From NCBI RefSeq assembly GCF_049801095.1, contig NZ_JBNAGH010000003.1, positions 310,001 through 374,000 on the forward strand: a stretch of 64,000 bases of DNA. Reading direction: 5' to 3'. Below are positions 34,733-43,670 of the stretch, one piece after another (position 1 is the stretch's first letter; each line of letters begins with the position of its first letter). The position numbers and the translations under genes are program-made. The stretch comes from Dinoroseobacter sp049801095. Its GTDB lineage: Bacteria; Pseudomonadota; Alphaproteobacteria; Rhodobacterales; Rhodobacteraceae. The notes under the pieces are model-generated. The model ran no database searches. It worked only from the letters and a program-made list of their open reading frames with translations, and was not told the origin of the DNA.

Positions 34733-35370
34733 AGGCTTTCCGCGTCGCTCTTGAGGCGGGTCTCGAAGGCGATCGAGATATGAGCCTTGAGCGCCGCATA
34801 GGCCGCATCCTCATCCCGATCCGCAATCGCGCCGATGATCGCGCGATGCTCTTCGAGCGCCTCCTCTCCGCGCCCCTTGGCGGCCAGCGACGTGGTCGCC
34901 ATCAGCGCCATGGAGCGGTAGACGAGGTCGAGCTGCTGCACGAGAAAGCGGTTATGAGAGGCCAGATGGATCTGCTTGTGGAACCGCCGGTTCGCGCGTG
35001 CCATGGCCGCCGCATCTCCGAGCAGCGCCGCATCTGCATCCACCATCTCGGCCAGCACCTTGATTTCTTCATGGGCCGCATGCCGGGCCGCCAGTCGCGC
35101 CGCCAGCCCTTCCAGCTCGCAGCGCACCACATAGAGCTCGGCCATCTGGCTGTGATCCAGTGAGGCCACAATCAGGCTCCGGCCATCCCGCGCCAGAAGC
35201 GACTGCGTCTCAAGCCGCTGCAACGCCTCCCGGATCGGCGTGCGGGACACCCCGAAGCGATCCGCCAGGTCGCTTTCCACCAGACGATCCCCCGGCCGGT
35301 ACACCCCGACATCAATCGCCTCGAGGATCATGTCATAGGCGTCTTTCTGGGCCGGCTTGGGCTCTATCAT
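34729..35370 (-). CDS. GntR-family regulator with FCD domain
   Basis: A 213-residue FadR-type regulator. The winged helix-turn-helix is at about 10-70 (RPGDRLVESDLADRFGVSRTPIREALQRLE), and an all-helical FCD domain follows with likely metal-binding residues (histidines in RRFHKQIHLASHNR and EHRAIIGAI). Such domains often bind a carboxylate with a metal. ATG 35370 follows GGAGGAG. Its target is not evident; the HAD phosphatase gene is divergent with 93 bp between. Confidence 0.87.
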   Translation of the reverse strand: MIEPKPAQKDAYDMILEAIDVGVYRPGDRLVESDLADRFGVSRTPIREALQRLETQSLLARDGRSLIVASLDHSQMAELYVVRCELEGLAARLAARHAAHEEIKVLAEMVDADAALLGDAAAMARANRRFHKQIHLASHNRFLVQQLDLVYRSMALMATTSLAAKGRGEEALEEHRAIIGAIADRDEDAAYAALKAHISIAFETRLKSDAESL

Positions 35371-35463
35371 CGCGGTCTCCTCCGTGCGTAACCGTAGCCG
35401 CGCGAGGCCCGGGGGATCAAGACCACCATTGCCGCGCCAGCCCGGAAAGCCTAGATATCCCGC

Positions 35464-36111
35464 ATGGTTGCAGATCGCTTTTCCCATGTGGACACATGGG
35501 TGTTTGACCTCGATAACACGCTCTACCCGCCACATATGCGCCTCTTTGATCAGATCGAGACGCGGATGACGGCCTATGTCATGCGCGTGCTGGATGTGGC
35601 CGAGGCCGAGGCGGACCGCCTGCGCGCGGAGTACTGGGCGCGGTTTGGCACCACGCTGGCCGGGTTGATGGATGTCCATGACGTGGATCCGGCCCCTTAT
35701 CTGGTCGATGTCCACGATATCGATTTCTCGGTGCTGGAGCCTGATCCCCATCTCGCCGCACAGGTGCGCGGGCTCGCGGGGCGCAAGATCGTCTACACGA
35801 ACGGCTCCGCGCCCTATGCCGAGCAGGTGCTGCATCACAGGGGCCTCAGCGGAATTTTCGACGCGGTCTATGGCGTGGAACATGCGGGCTTTCGCCCCAA
35901 GCCCGAGCGCTCCGCCTTTGAAACCATCTTCGCCAAGGATGGTGTGCAGCCGCAGCGTGGGGCGATGTTCGAAGACGATGTCCGCAATCTCGAGGTGCCC
36001 CATGCCATGGGGATGCAGACGGTGCATGTGGCCCCTGATCCGGTCTCCGCGGAGCATATCCACCACCATACGAGCGATCTGGGTGGCTTCCTGCGACATT
36101 TGAGCGAATAG
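35464..36111 (+). CDS. HAD-superfamily phosphatase, pyrimidine 5'-nucleotidase type
   Basis: A 215-residue HAD hydrolase. Motif I is DLDNTLYP (residues 15-22), motif II TNGS, motif III lysine in FRPKPER and motif IV EDDVRNLEVP. The DLDNTLY form and length match the SDT1-like pyrimidine 5'-nucleotidase group, which dephosphorylates UMP/CMP or related phosphates. It is monocistronic as far as can be seen. Confidence 0.85.
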   Translation: MVADRFSHVDTWVFDLDNTLYPPHMRLFDQIETRMTAYVMRVLDVAEAEADRLRAEYWARFGTTLAGLMDVHDVDPAPYLVDVHDIDFSVLEPDPHLAAQVRGLAGRKIVYTNGSAPYAEQVLHHRGLSGIFDAVYGVEHAGFRPKPERSAFETIFAKDGVQPQRGAMFEDDVRNLEVPHAMGMQTVHVAPDPVSAEHIHHHTSDLGGFLRHLSE

Positions 36112-36247
36112 GCCGCCCGGCGCTGGCATCTCGGCATAAAACTCATATCTATACATCATGTTTTGCTGCGCTGCGGCAAGACGCCGTCTCGCATGTGCAG
36201 CAATGGTTTGCGATAGACGGTGCACCCTGACACTTCGGAGACCTGAC

Positions 36248-36493
36248 ATGACGACGATTTCGACCGACGCGCCGCTTTCGACCGCCACGCCCCTGACGCA
36301 AAAGGCAAAGAAAGCCTCGCGCTTTGACTTCTCGGTCTCCAACGAAGAGTTTCAGGCAATCGGCCTCGCGCTGACCATCATCGCGCTCTGGGGCGGTGCC
36401 ACGGCGATCTTCGGCTATGCGGGTCTGATCATCGGCGCGCTGACCATGGTTGCGGTCATGTACGCGGTGCTGGTCACGATCAGCCGCGGCTGA
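36248..36493 (+). CDS. small membrane protein of unknown function
   Basis: An 81-residue protein with a polar Thr/Ser/Lys-rich N-terminus (residues 1-35) followed by two membrane helices (about 38-54 and 57-77). ATG 36248 has GGAG 7 bases upstream. I do not recognise a family, although the layout recalls small accessory subunits of membrane complexes. It lies 79 bp before a UbiH-type hydroxylase gene on the same strand. Confidence 0.62.
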   Translation: MTTISTDAPLSTATPLTQKAKKASRFDFSVSNEEFQAIGLALTIIALWGGATAIFGYAGLIIGALTMVAVMYAVLVTISRG

Positions 36494-36572
36494 TCCCGCA
36501 CAGCGGGGCGAATTGCCGCTTGGCCCTCGGGAGAGACACGCCTAGGTGTATCTCAACCACGGAGGTCCGGAC

Positions 36573-37778
36573 ATGCAGCCCACACGCACTGACATTCTGA
36601 TTTCCGGTGGCGGCGTGGCAGGTTTGTCCGCCGCCGCTGCCTTTGGCACGGCCGGGTTTGACGTGGTCGTGGTGGACCCCGCCCCGCCCGTGACCCAGGG
36701 CGACGCGGCCGATGCGGATCTGCGCACGACGGCGTTTTTGCAACCCTCCCGCGATGTGCTGGCCCGGGCCGGCCTGTGGGAGCGTCTTGCGCCCTTCGCA
36801 GCCCCACTTCAGGTCATGCAGATCATCGATGCCGGAGGCACGGAGCCCGTGGCCCGAGTGCAGAAGGCCTTTGATGCCGAGGATATCTCGGACGAGCCCT
36901 TTGGCTGGAACCTGCAGAACTGGCTCTTGCGGCGAGAGATGCTGGCACGGGTCACCGAGCTGCCGAATGTCGCGTTCCGCGCGGGCGTCGGGACGGCGGA
37001 TGTCCTGACCCGGGCGACCGAGGCGCGGGTGCGCCTGACCGATGGCAGCTCCGTTTCGGCGCAACTGCTCATCGCCGCCGATGGGCGAAATTCGCCCGTG
37101 CGCGAGGCGCTTGGGATCGACGTAAAGACCACGCGTTACGGGCAGAAGGCCCTGGCCTTTGCGGTCACGCATCCCCTGCCCCATGACAGCGTGTCGACCG
37201 AGATCCACCGCTCGGGCGGCCCGTTTACCCTCGTGCCACTCCCGGATCTCGATGGGCAGCCGCGCTCGGCCATCGTCTGGATGGAGCGCGGGCCCGAGGT
37301 CCAGCGCCTCGCCGCCCTGCCCGTGCCGGAGTTTGAGGGGGAGATGAACGCCCGCTCTACCGGTTTGCTGGGACCGCTCACACTGGTTTCACGCCGGTCC
37401 GTCTGGCCCATCATCAGCCAGATCGCCGAACGCTTCGCCGGAGAGCGCACAGCGCTCATGGCCGAGGCCGCCCATGTGGTGCCCCCCATCGGCGCACAGG
37501 GTTTGAACATGTCGCTGGCGGACCTGCGGCTCTTGCTGGATCTGGCGGAGGCCAATCGTGAGACACTCGGCAGCCCCGAAATGCTGGCCGAGTACCACCG
37601 CAAACGCTATCCGGATGTGCGCACGCGGATCGCCGGGATCGACATTCTGAACCGGGCCTCCATGGCCGCGGCGCAACCCTTGCGGGACGCGCGGGCGCAA
37701 GGGCTCAAGGCGCTCTATGGCCTCACCCCTCTGCGCAAATCCCTGATGCAGGCTGGGCTGGGAACCAAAGGTCGGTAA
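36573..37778 (+). CDS. UbiH/UbiF-family FAD-dependent hydroxylase
   Basis: A 401-residue flavoprotein monooxygenase. FAD-binding GGGVAG is at about 11-16, the DG-containing motif reads LLIAADGRNSPVREALG, and the UbiH-like C-terminal segment PPIGAQGLNMSLADLRLLLDL binds the FAD ribityl chain. It probably hydroxylates a ubiquinone precursor ring at C4, C5 or C6 on the inner face of the membrane. Which position cannot be told from the sequence. GGAGG precedes ATG 36573. Confidence 0.86.
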   Translation: MQPTRTDILISGGGVAGLSAAAAFGTAGFDVVVVDPAPPVTQGDAADADLRTTAFLQPSRDVLARAGLWERLAPFAAPLQVMQIIDAGGTEPVARVQKAFDAEDISDEPFGWNLQNWLLRREMLARVTELPNVAFRAGVGTADVLTRATEARVRLTDGSSVSAQLLIAADGRNSPVREALGIDVKTTRYGQKALAFAVTHPLPHDSVSTEIHRSGGPFTLVPLPDLDGQPRSAIVWMERGPEVQRLAALPVPEFEGEMNARSTGLLGPLTLVSRRSVWPIISQIAERFAGERTALMAEAAHVVPPIGAQGLNMSLADLRLLLDLAEANRETLGSPEMLAEYHRKRYPDVRTRIAGIDILNRASMAAAQPLRDARAQGLKALYGLTPLRKSLMQAGLGTKGR

Positions 37779-37896
37779 CTGACCGGCAGAACACCGCACC
37801 ATCCGCACTGCGACCTGCAATAGTTGTTAACATACAGTCTACGGAATTAACCAAGATTGTGCTATCCTCTGCCTATAATTTAAAGGGGATATCAAC

Positions 37897-38463
37897 ATGA
37901 AGACACTCATCGCGGCCCTTGCATTCACAGCGCTCGGCGCCATCGCCCCGGTCCATGCGACCGTGATCAAGCTCACCTATAGCGGCAACGAATACACCGG
38001 TTTTCCGCTCTTCCCAGGCGCCGAGGTTTTTCCCATCGCGCCCCTCTCTGGGCATATCGTCCTGGATACGAGCATCACCGGAGGGTTTCCCGGCGGGACC
38101 GTTGACTTCGCGACGACCTCAACCACGACGCCGGCAGATCTGGCAGCGCTTGGCATCCTCGAGTGGACCTTCACCATCCCGATCATTCCGACCGTCTCCA
38201 CCGATGCATCTTTCACCTTCGACGATGCGGGCGACGTCTCTGACTGGTCTTTCTCCACCCTCGACGGTCCGCCCGACTATTTCAACACACCGAGCACCGA
38301 TAGCATTGTGGTTGGAGACGCAGAGTACATCGCCGATCCCGGGTCATGGTCGGTGGCGATCATCCCCTTGCCCGCCTCTTCGGCCTTGTTGCTCACCACC
38401 GCTCTGTCAGCCTTTGGCGTCACGCGGATGCGCCGCAAGCGCAAAAAGGCCCCATTGGGCTGA
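37897..38463 (+). CDS. secreted protein with VPLPA-CTERM-like sorting tail
   Basis: A 188-residue exported protein with an N-terminal signal peptide (MKTLIAALAFTALGAIAPVHA). The C-terminal tail is IPLPASSALLLTTALSAFGVTRMRRKRKK, that is a PLPA motif, a hydrophobic helix and a basic cluster. This is the tripartite layout of VPLPA-CTERM/PEP-CTERM sorting signals processed by exosortases, common in Rhodobacterales. The mature part is Thr/Asp-rich and beta-like, without a known domain. The 5' region has a TATAAT at 37874-37879 and AAAGGGG before the start. Confidence 0.75.
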   Translation: MKTLIAALAFTALGAIAPVHATVIKLTYSGNEYTGFPLFPGAEVFPIAPLSGHIVLDTSITGGFPGGTVDFATTSTTTPADLAALGILEWTFTIPIIPTVSTDASFTFDDAGDVSDWSFSTLDGPPDYFNTPSTDSIVVGDAEYIADPGSWSVAIIPLPASSALLLTTALSAFGVTRMRRKRKKAPLG

Positions 38464-38549
38464 TCCTGGGGGAACAGCCGCGCAGCGCCTCACATGAGGC
38501 GCGCGCAGTTCTATCACCGTCAGAAACACCCCGACGCGGGAACCGTGGC

Positions 38550-39695
38550 TTACGCGTCGGCCAAAGGCGCCGTCGCTTTGTCGAGCACCTCGCGGAACCG
38601 CGCCACGGCACCGTCCACATCATAGAGCTTGTCGAGGCCGAAGAGGCCGATGCGGAAGGTCCGGAATTCCGGCGGCTCATCGCATTGCAAAGGCACGCCA
38701 GCGGCAATCTGAGCCCCTTGCGCCGCGAATTTCGAGCCGTTCTGCAACGCGGGGTCATCCGTATAGACCACCACGACCCCGGGCGCGCCATAGCCTTCGG
38801 CAGCCACCGACGGGAAGCCGCGCTCCGCCAGCAGGCTGCGGACTTGCGTGCCCAGCGCCCATTGCGCCTCTTTCAGGCGCGAGAACCCATATTCCCGGGT
38901 TTCCAGCATCGTGTCGCGGAAGGCGCGCAGGGCATCGGTCGGCATGGTCGCGTGATAGGCATGACCGCCTCCGAGATAGGCATCCATGATCGACACCCAT
39001 TTCTTGAGATCGATCGCAAAGCTGTTGGACTGGGTCTCGCCCAGCCGCGCCACGGCACGCTCGGACATCATCACAAGGCCCGCGCATGGGGATGCGGACC
39101 AGCCCTTTTGCGGGGCAGAGATCAGCACATCGACGCCGGTGGCCTTCATGTCCACCCAGGCACAGCCCGAGGCGATGCAATCAAGAACCATGAGCGCGCC
39201 CACCTCATGGGCCGCCGCTGCAAGCTGAGTGATGTAAGTATCCGGCAGAATGACCCCGGCGGAGGTTTCTACATGGGGCGCGAAGACCACATCGGGCTGG
39301 GTCTCGCGGATCCGGGCGACCACATCCTCAATCGGTGCAGGGGCGAAGGGCGCGGTGGCACCATTGCCCGCCTGCCGGGCCTTGATCACGGTGGTCTCGG
39401 AGGTGAAGCCCCCCGCCTCGAAAATCTGGCTCCAGCGATAGGAGAACCAGCCGTTCCGGACCACCAGCGCATGGGCGTCGGTGGCAAACTGGCGCGCGAC
39501 CGCCTCCATCCCATAGGTCCCGCCCCCAGGCACAACGGCCACGTGATCGGCGTTATACACCTCGCAAAGCATCCCATGGATGTCGCGCATCACACCCTGA
39601 AACGCGACGCTCATCGAGTTCAGCGAGCGATCGGTGAACACCACCGAGTATTCCAGCAGGCCATCCGGATCGACGGTTTCAAGCAAAGCGGTCAT
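38550..39695 (-). CDS. class V PLP-dependent aminotransferase
   Basis: A 381-residue fold-type I enzyme resembling serine-glyoxylate, alanine-glyoxylate and 2-aminoethylphosphonate-type aminotransferases. The cofactor lysine is in ISAPQKGWSASPCAG, the preceding aspartate in LMVLDCIASGCAWVDMKA, and the substrate arginine probably in FRTFRIGLFG. The start at 39695 follows GGAGG; an ATG four codons earlier is possible. It stands alone, so the donor/acceptor pair is unknown. Confidence 0.85.
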   Translation of the reverse strand: MTALLETVDPDGLLEYSVVFTDRSLNSMSVAFQGVMRDIHGMLCEVYNADHVAVVPGGGTYGMEAVARQFATDAHALVVRNGWFSYRWSQIFEAGGFTSETTVIKARQAGNGATAPFAPAPIEDVVARIRETQPDVVFAPHVETSAGVILPDTYITQLAAAAHEVGALMVLDCIASGCAWVDMKATGVDVLISAPQKGWSASPCAGLVMMSERAVARLGETQSNSFAIDLKKWVSIMDAYLGGGHAYHATMPTDALRAFRDTMLETREYGFSRLKEAQWALGTQVRSLLAERGFPSVAAEGYGAPGVVVVYTDDPALQNGSKFAAQGAQIAAGVPLQCDEPPEFRTFRIGLFGLDKLYDVDGAVARFREVLDKATAPLADA

Positions 39696-39934
39696 CTCAT
39701 CCTCCACGTTATCGGATCTGGCTAGCGCTCCCGGGGCCGGCCTGTCACGCGGAACTTAGAGCAAAGGCGCGGATTTCCTGTGGGATTTTCCGTCGCAGGC
39801 CGCGCCCGTGCCGCCCATCGGAAACTCCGGCGCGCCTCGGGCGTTGATCGCGCTGATTTTGCGATAACGCCAAGCTGCGCTAAACTGGGCCTCCAAGTCA
39901 TTTTCAACTTGCCATTTCAAACGAGGAGATTGCC

Positions 39935-40495
39935 ATGAAGCTCGCAATTATTGTGGGGCATACAGAGGCGGATGAAGGCGCGCTGTCGGTTCCGATGAAT
40001 GTTCAGGAATACACGTGGAACAAGGATCTGGCCGACCGCATTCTGACCGTCGATAGCGAGGTGGAGCGCAAGGTGTTCCTGCGTGACCATGTGGGGATTT
40101 CGGGCGCCTATCGCGCCTCGGATGACTGGGGCGCGGATCTGTCGGTGGAGCTGCATTTCAACTCCGCAGACAGCAAATCGGCGACAGGATCGGCGGTGCT
40201 CTACTTCCCGGGCTCGAAGAAGGGCAAGCGCTTCGCGGGCCATATCTTCGAAGGCATGTCCGGCGCGCTGGGTTTGCGCGACTGGCCGAAGGGCACGGGC
40301 GGCGTGGTCACCCCGTTTCAAGCCTCGGGAAAGGCGCAGCGCGGCCTGACCTCCCTGCGGGCGGGACGCGCCCCGGCGACCCTGCTGGAGCCGTTCTTTG
40401 GCTCAAATCCGGACGATTGCGCGACCGCGCAGGCGAATAAAAGCGCCTATGCCACCTCTGTGGTTCGCGCGGCGGAGCAGTTCTTCGACGCCTAG
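39935..40495 (+). CDS. N-acetylmuramoyl-L-alanine amidase-like protein (Amidase_3 type)
   Basis: A 186-residue protein with the amidase_3 zinc ligands recognisable: His9 in IIVGHTEADEG, His in SVELHFNSA, and Glu in TLLEPFFGSN as the catalytic glutamate. These enzymes cut the bond between muramic acid and the stem peptide. No signal peptide is present, so it may need another export route or act as an endolysin-like or recycling enzyme. A predicted promoter TTGCGA-N16-TAAACT lies upstream. It converges with the cupin gene with a 4-bp overlap. Confidence 0.75.
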   Translation: MKLAIIVGHTEADEGALSVPMNVQEYTWNKDLADRILTVDSEVERKVFLRDHVGISGAYRASDDWGADLSVELHFNSADSKSATGSAVLYFPGSKKGKRFAGHIFEGMSGALGLRDWPKGTGGVVTPFQASGKAQRGLTSLRAGRAPATLLEPFFGSNPDDCATAQANKSAYATSVVRAAEQFFDA

Positions 40496-40869
40496 CCCGC
40501 GGGGTCCCAATGCTGGGTGATCACGCATTCGAAATCTTCAGCGCTGATCACTTCCGTATGGTGGCCTTTTCCGTGGGTGTCGGCCATGCGCCAGACATCG
40601 CCCGGGCCGATCTCGCGCGTGTCGCCATCGCTGGCGGTCACGCGCACCCGGCCCCGCAGGCAGATGAGCGACTGGGCCACAGGTGTCGGGTGGATCGGCT
40701 CGTTCCACCCGGCCCGCAAGCGCAGGAAGAGCATGCCCGTGGCCGGGGCGATCTCGGAGATCTCAATCGCCTTGGCGGGCGGGGCAAAGGTTTTCTCCGC
40801 CAGCGCCACCGGCACGTCGCGCCAGTGGCTCTCGCCCGTGTCATCCGCGTAAAGGTCGTAGTAGTGCAT
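40492..40869 (-). CDS. cupin-domain protein
   Basis: A 125-residue single-domain cupin with the two characteristic motifs (GWNEPIHPTPVAQSLICLRGRVRV and GDVWRMADTHGKGHHTEV), likely to hold a metal through histidines. No enzymatic assignment is possible. It follows the second Lrp gene by 15 bp and is probably the third gene of that operon, which points to a small-molecule link with amino acid control. Confidence 0.78.
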   Translation of the reverse strand: MHYYDLYADDTGESHWRDVPVALAEKTFAPPAKAIEISEIAPATGMLFLRLRAGWNEPIHPTPVAQSLICLRGRVRVTASDGDTREIGPGDVWRMADTHGKGHHTEVISAEDFECVITQHWDPAG

Positions 40870-40884
40870 CGCGCGCCCCGAGGC

Positions 40885-41343
40885 TCAGCCGAGCGGCCCA
40901 GCCCGGCGTTCTTCGGACAAGAGCACATTTGCCTCGACCTCACCAGCGCCGGGCAGGGTCATGATCCGGCGCCGCAGGACCCGCTCGAAATCCGAGATGT
41001 CCCGGGCCACCACGCGCAGGCGGTAGTCATAGGCGCCGAGCACGTGCTGGACCACCTGTACCTCGGGGATGGCGGTCACGGCCCTTTCGAAATCCTCGAC
41101 ACTGACCCGCCCCTTGGTCGCGAGCTTGACGCCAAGAAAGACCGTCACCCCAAAACCCAGCGGCTCCGCATTGAGGCGCACGCGGCGTCCGCGCAGGATG
41201 CCCGCCTCCTCCAGCCGCTTGATCCGCCGCCAGGTTGCAGGCTGGCTGAGCCCAAGCTTGCGGCCCAACGCCCCGGCGGTCTGGCGCGCGTCGCGGCTCA
41301 ACTCGCGCAGGATCTGCCGGTCGGTCTGGTCGAGATCGGTCAT
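40885..41343 (-). CDS. Lrp/AsnC-family transcriptional regulator (second of a tandem pair)
   Basis: A 152-residue Lrp-type protein with the helix-turn-helix DRQILRELSRDARQTAGALGRKLGLSQPATWRRIKRLEEAG and the RAM ligand domain with the motif LGAYDYRLRVVARDISDFE. Its start overlaps the stop of the preceding Lrp gene by 4 bp. Tandem translationally coupled Lrp proteins may form mixed oligomers. Confidence 0.9.
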   Translation of the reverse strand: MTDLDQTDRQILRELSRDARQTAGALGRKLGLSQPATWRRIKRLEEAGILRGRRVRLNAEPLGFGVTVFLGVKLATKGRVSVEDFERAVTAIPEVQVVQHVLGAYDYRLRVVARDISDFERVLRRRIMTLPGAGEVEANVLLSEERRAGPLG

Positions 41344-41798
41344 ACGGGCAGCGCCTCATCGGTTTTCACATCCGAGATCAGCATGAGCTGCTGGATATCG
41401 AGGATATGAGGCAGGTTCAGAATCCGGCTGCGATAGATCTCCTGGTAATGGGCCATGTCCCGAGCCAGCACGTTGAGCCGCACATCGACACGGCCCAGAA
41501 AGGTCTGGATCTCGGTCACCTCGGGCACCTCACGGGCCGCGGCGAGAAAGGTGTCAAAGGCGTTGCGCTCGGTCTTGTCGAGTGTGATCCGCAGGGCGAC
41601 CTCCACGGCGAAGCCAAGGGCGCGCCAGTCGATGATCGCTTCGACCCCGGCGATGACCCCCGCCGCTTCGAGCCGTTCCAACCGCCGCCAGCAGGTCGCC
41701 TTGGGCAGCCCCACCAGAGCAGCCAGCTCCGCCGCGCTCGCCCCGGGCTGGGACTGAAAAAACCGCAAAAGGCGGCGATCCACATCATCGATTTGCAT
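41340..41798 (-). CDS. Lrp/AsnC-family transcriptional regulator (first of a tandem pair)
   Basis: A 152-residue Lrp-type protein starting MQIDDVDRRLLRFFQSQPG with helix-turn-helix and a RAM domain (LGRVDVRLNVLARDMAHYQ). The ATG at 41798 gives the family length; in-frame ATGs at 41840 and 41936 would add residues that look like promoter DNA. It is divergent from ilvC with 136 bp between, a place where an Lrp protein could control both genes in response to branched-chain amino acids. Confidence 0.88.
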   Translation of the reverse strand: MQIDDVDRRLLRFFQSQPGASAAELAALVGLPKATCWRRLERLEAAGVIAGVEAIIDWRALGFAVEVALRITLDKTERNAFDTFLAAAREVPEVTEIQTFLGRVDVRLNVLARDMAHYQEIYRSRILNLPHILDIQQLMLISDVKTDEALPV

Positions 41799-41934
41799 GA
41801 TCAGATCACTATCAGCCAAATCTGCGAATAGCAATTTCATCAATCCTGGCTTTTCAATGCTCCCCCTGCTCGCATCCCGGGGCAGAGCCCGTATGGTGCG
41901 CCTCGGAGAACGAATAACAACGAGGACGTGAGAC

Positions 41935-42957
41935 ATGCGCGTTTACTATGATCGCGATTGCGATGTGAACCTGATCAAGGACAAGAAGGTCGCCATTCTG
42001 GGCTATGGCTCCCAGGGCCACGCCCATGCGCTGAACCTGCGCGACAGCGGCGCCAAGAACCTCGTCGTCGCCCTGCGCGAAGGTTCGGCCTCGGCCAAGA
42101 AAGCCGAAGGCGAAGGGCTGCAGGTGATGGGCATTGCCGAAGCCGCCGCCTGGTGTGACGTGATCATGTTCACCATGCCCGATGAGCTGCAGGCCGAGAC
42201 CTACAAGAAATACGTCCATGACAACATTCGCGAAGGCGCGGCGATTGCCTTCGCCCACGGTCTGAACGTGCATTTCGGCCTGATCGAGCCGAAGCCCGGC
42301 GTGGACGTGATTATGATGGCGCCGAAAGGCCCGGGTCACACCGTACGCGGCGAATACACCAAAGGCGGCGGCGTGCCCTGCCTCGTGGCCGTGGACACCG
42401 ACGCCACCGGCCGCGCCCTGGAAATCGGTCTGTCCTACTGCTCCGCCATTGGGGGCGGCCGCTCGGGCATCATCGAGACCAACTTCCGCGAAGAGTGCGA
42501 AACCGACCTCTTCGGGGAGCAGGCCGTGCTTTGCGGTGGTCTGGTTGAGCTGATCCGCATGGGCTTCGAGACCCTGGTCGAAGCGGGCTACGCGCCCGAG
42601 ATGGCCTATTTCGAATGCCTGCACGAGGTGAAGCTGATCGTGGACCTGATCTACGAAGGCGGCATCGCGAACATGAACTACTCGATCTCGAACACCGCCG
42701 AGTATGGCGAGTATGTCTCGGGCCCGCGGGTTCTGCCCTATGACGAGACCAAGGCGCGGATGAAAGCGGTTCTGACCGACATCCAGACCGGCAAATTCGT
42801 GCGTGACTTCATGCAGGAAAACACCGTGGGTCAGCCCTTCTTCAAAGGCACACGTCGTCTGAACGACGAGCACCAGATCGAGGAAGTCGGCAAGCAGCTG
42901 CGCGGCATGATGCCCTGGATCTCTGCCGGCAAACTGGTCGACCAAGAGAAGAACTGA
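41935..42957 (+). CDS. ilvC: ketol-acid reductoisomerase (NADP+), short form
   Basis: A 340-residue class I enzyme of valine/isoleucine synthesis, which rearranges acetolactate or acetohydroxybutyrate and reduces it. The Rossmann motif GYGSQGHAHALNLRDSG is at about 24-40, and the Arg/Ser pattern (LREGSASAKK) fits NADP use. The metal-binding acidic residues are in FREECETDLFGEQAVLCGG. GAGGACG lies before the ATG and an intrinsic terminator follows at 42986. It is divergent from the Lrp pair. Confidence 0.98.
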   Translation: MRVYYDRDCDVNLIKDKKVAILGYGSQGHAHALNLRDSGAKNLVVALREGSASAKKAEGEGLQVMGIAEAAAWCDVIMFTMPDELQAETYKKYVHDNIREGAAIAFAHGLNVHFGLIEPKPGVDVIMMAPKGPGHTVRGEYTKGGGVPCLVAVDTDATGRALEIGLSYCSAIGGGRSGIIETNFREECETDLFGEQAVLCGGLVELIRMGFETLVEAGYAPEMAYFECLHEVKLIVDLIYEGGIANMNYSISNTAEYGEYVSGPRVLPYDETKARMKAVLTDIQTGKFVRDFMQENTVGQPFFKGTRRLNDEHQIEEVGKQLRGMMPWISAGKLVDQEKN

Positions 42958-42985
42958 TTCGACGCAGCTTCGGCTTTGTCACTGC

Positions 42986-43020
42986 GAAAGCCCCGGTTCC
43001 GCCGGGGCTTTCTCTTTTGT
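42986..43020 (+). terminator. intrinsic terminator of ilvC
   Basis: GAAAGCCCCGG pairs with CCGGGGCTTTC around a 5-base loop, followed by TCTTTTGTTCTT. The 11-bp stem and T-rich tail make this a strong terminator. Confidence 0.88.
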
Positions 43021-43060
43021 TCTTAAACATGCTACAAATTAAGCATAACTGGAGATTCTC

Positions 43061-43651
43061 ATGGTCCGCTTGCTTGTTTTTGTGCTTTCGGTTTCGTTTG
43101 CGACCGCATCCCACGCAGTGCCCCTGCGTCTGAATTATGACGTTTCACCCCTGGATAACGGCCTGTTCGAATATGATTTCGAGGTCCGGACCACCATTGA
43201 CGATGGCGACTTTCTGCCCGGCATGAGCTTCAACTGGTTCGTCATTGGCGTGGGCGTGATGGGCGTTGCCTCGGCCTTCGCGGAAGGCGCTGACTTCTTT
43301 CAAGATACGCCCGATGGAACACGCGCCGGAACGGCGTCTGGCTTCGTGAACGGGCCCGAGCTGTGCTTCAACGGCAGCTGCATCACCCCGGGCTGGACCC
43401 CGACCACCGTCGGCGAGAGCTTCTCCTTCCGCGGGATTTCAGAATCCTTCGTGGAGCATTCGGAGTTCGACTGGACCTTCCTGCACATGACCTCCCCGGT
43501 GGATGATCAGAACACGCAGCAGCTGCAGATTATCGACCCGGACAACAACACCGATCCGGCGCCGGTCCCGCTGCCGGCACCGATCCTGCTCCTGGGGGCG
43601 GGGATCGCTGGCTTGGCCGGAGCCGCCCGCTTGCGGAAACGCGCCGCCTGA
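43061..43651 (+). CDS. secreted VPLPA-CTERM sorting-domain protein
   Basis: A 196-residue protein with a signal peptide (MVRLLVFVLSVSFATASHA) and a textbook VPLPA-CTERM tail: PVPLPAPILLLGAGIAGLAGAARLRKRAA, that is VPLPA, a hydrophobic helix and a basic end. The middle is acidic and beta-like with a pair of cysteines in ELCFNGSCITPG. Exosortase-type processing and surface or extracellular-matrix location are expected from the tail; the exosortase gene is not in the window. GGAG lies 6 bases before ATG. Confidence 0.85.
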   Translation: MVRLLVFVLSVSFATASHAVPLRLNYDVSPLDNGLFEYDFEVRTTIDDGDFLPGMSFNWFVIGVGVMGVASAFAEGADFFQDTPDGTRAGTASGFVNGPELCFNGSCITPGWTPTTVGESFSFRGISESFVEHSEFDWTFLHMTSPVDDQNTQQLQIIDPDNNTDPAPVPLPAPILLLGAGIAGLAGAARLRKRAA

Positions 43652-43670
43652 TCGAGCCCCCATAGGGACG

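Noticed and set aside
36248..36493. aa3-type oxidase subunit IV
   Set aside because: Length and helix number do not fit (81 residues with two helices against about 50 with one), and it is not near oxidase genes.
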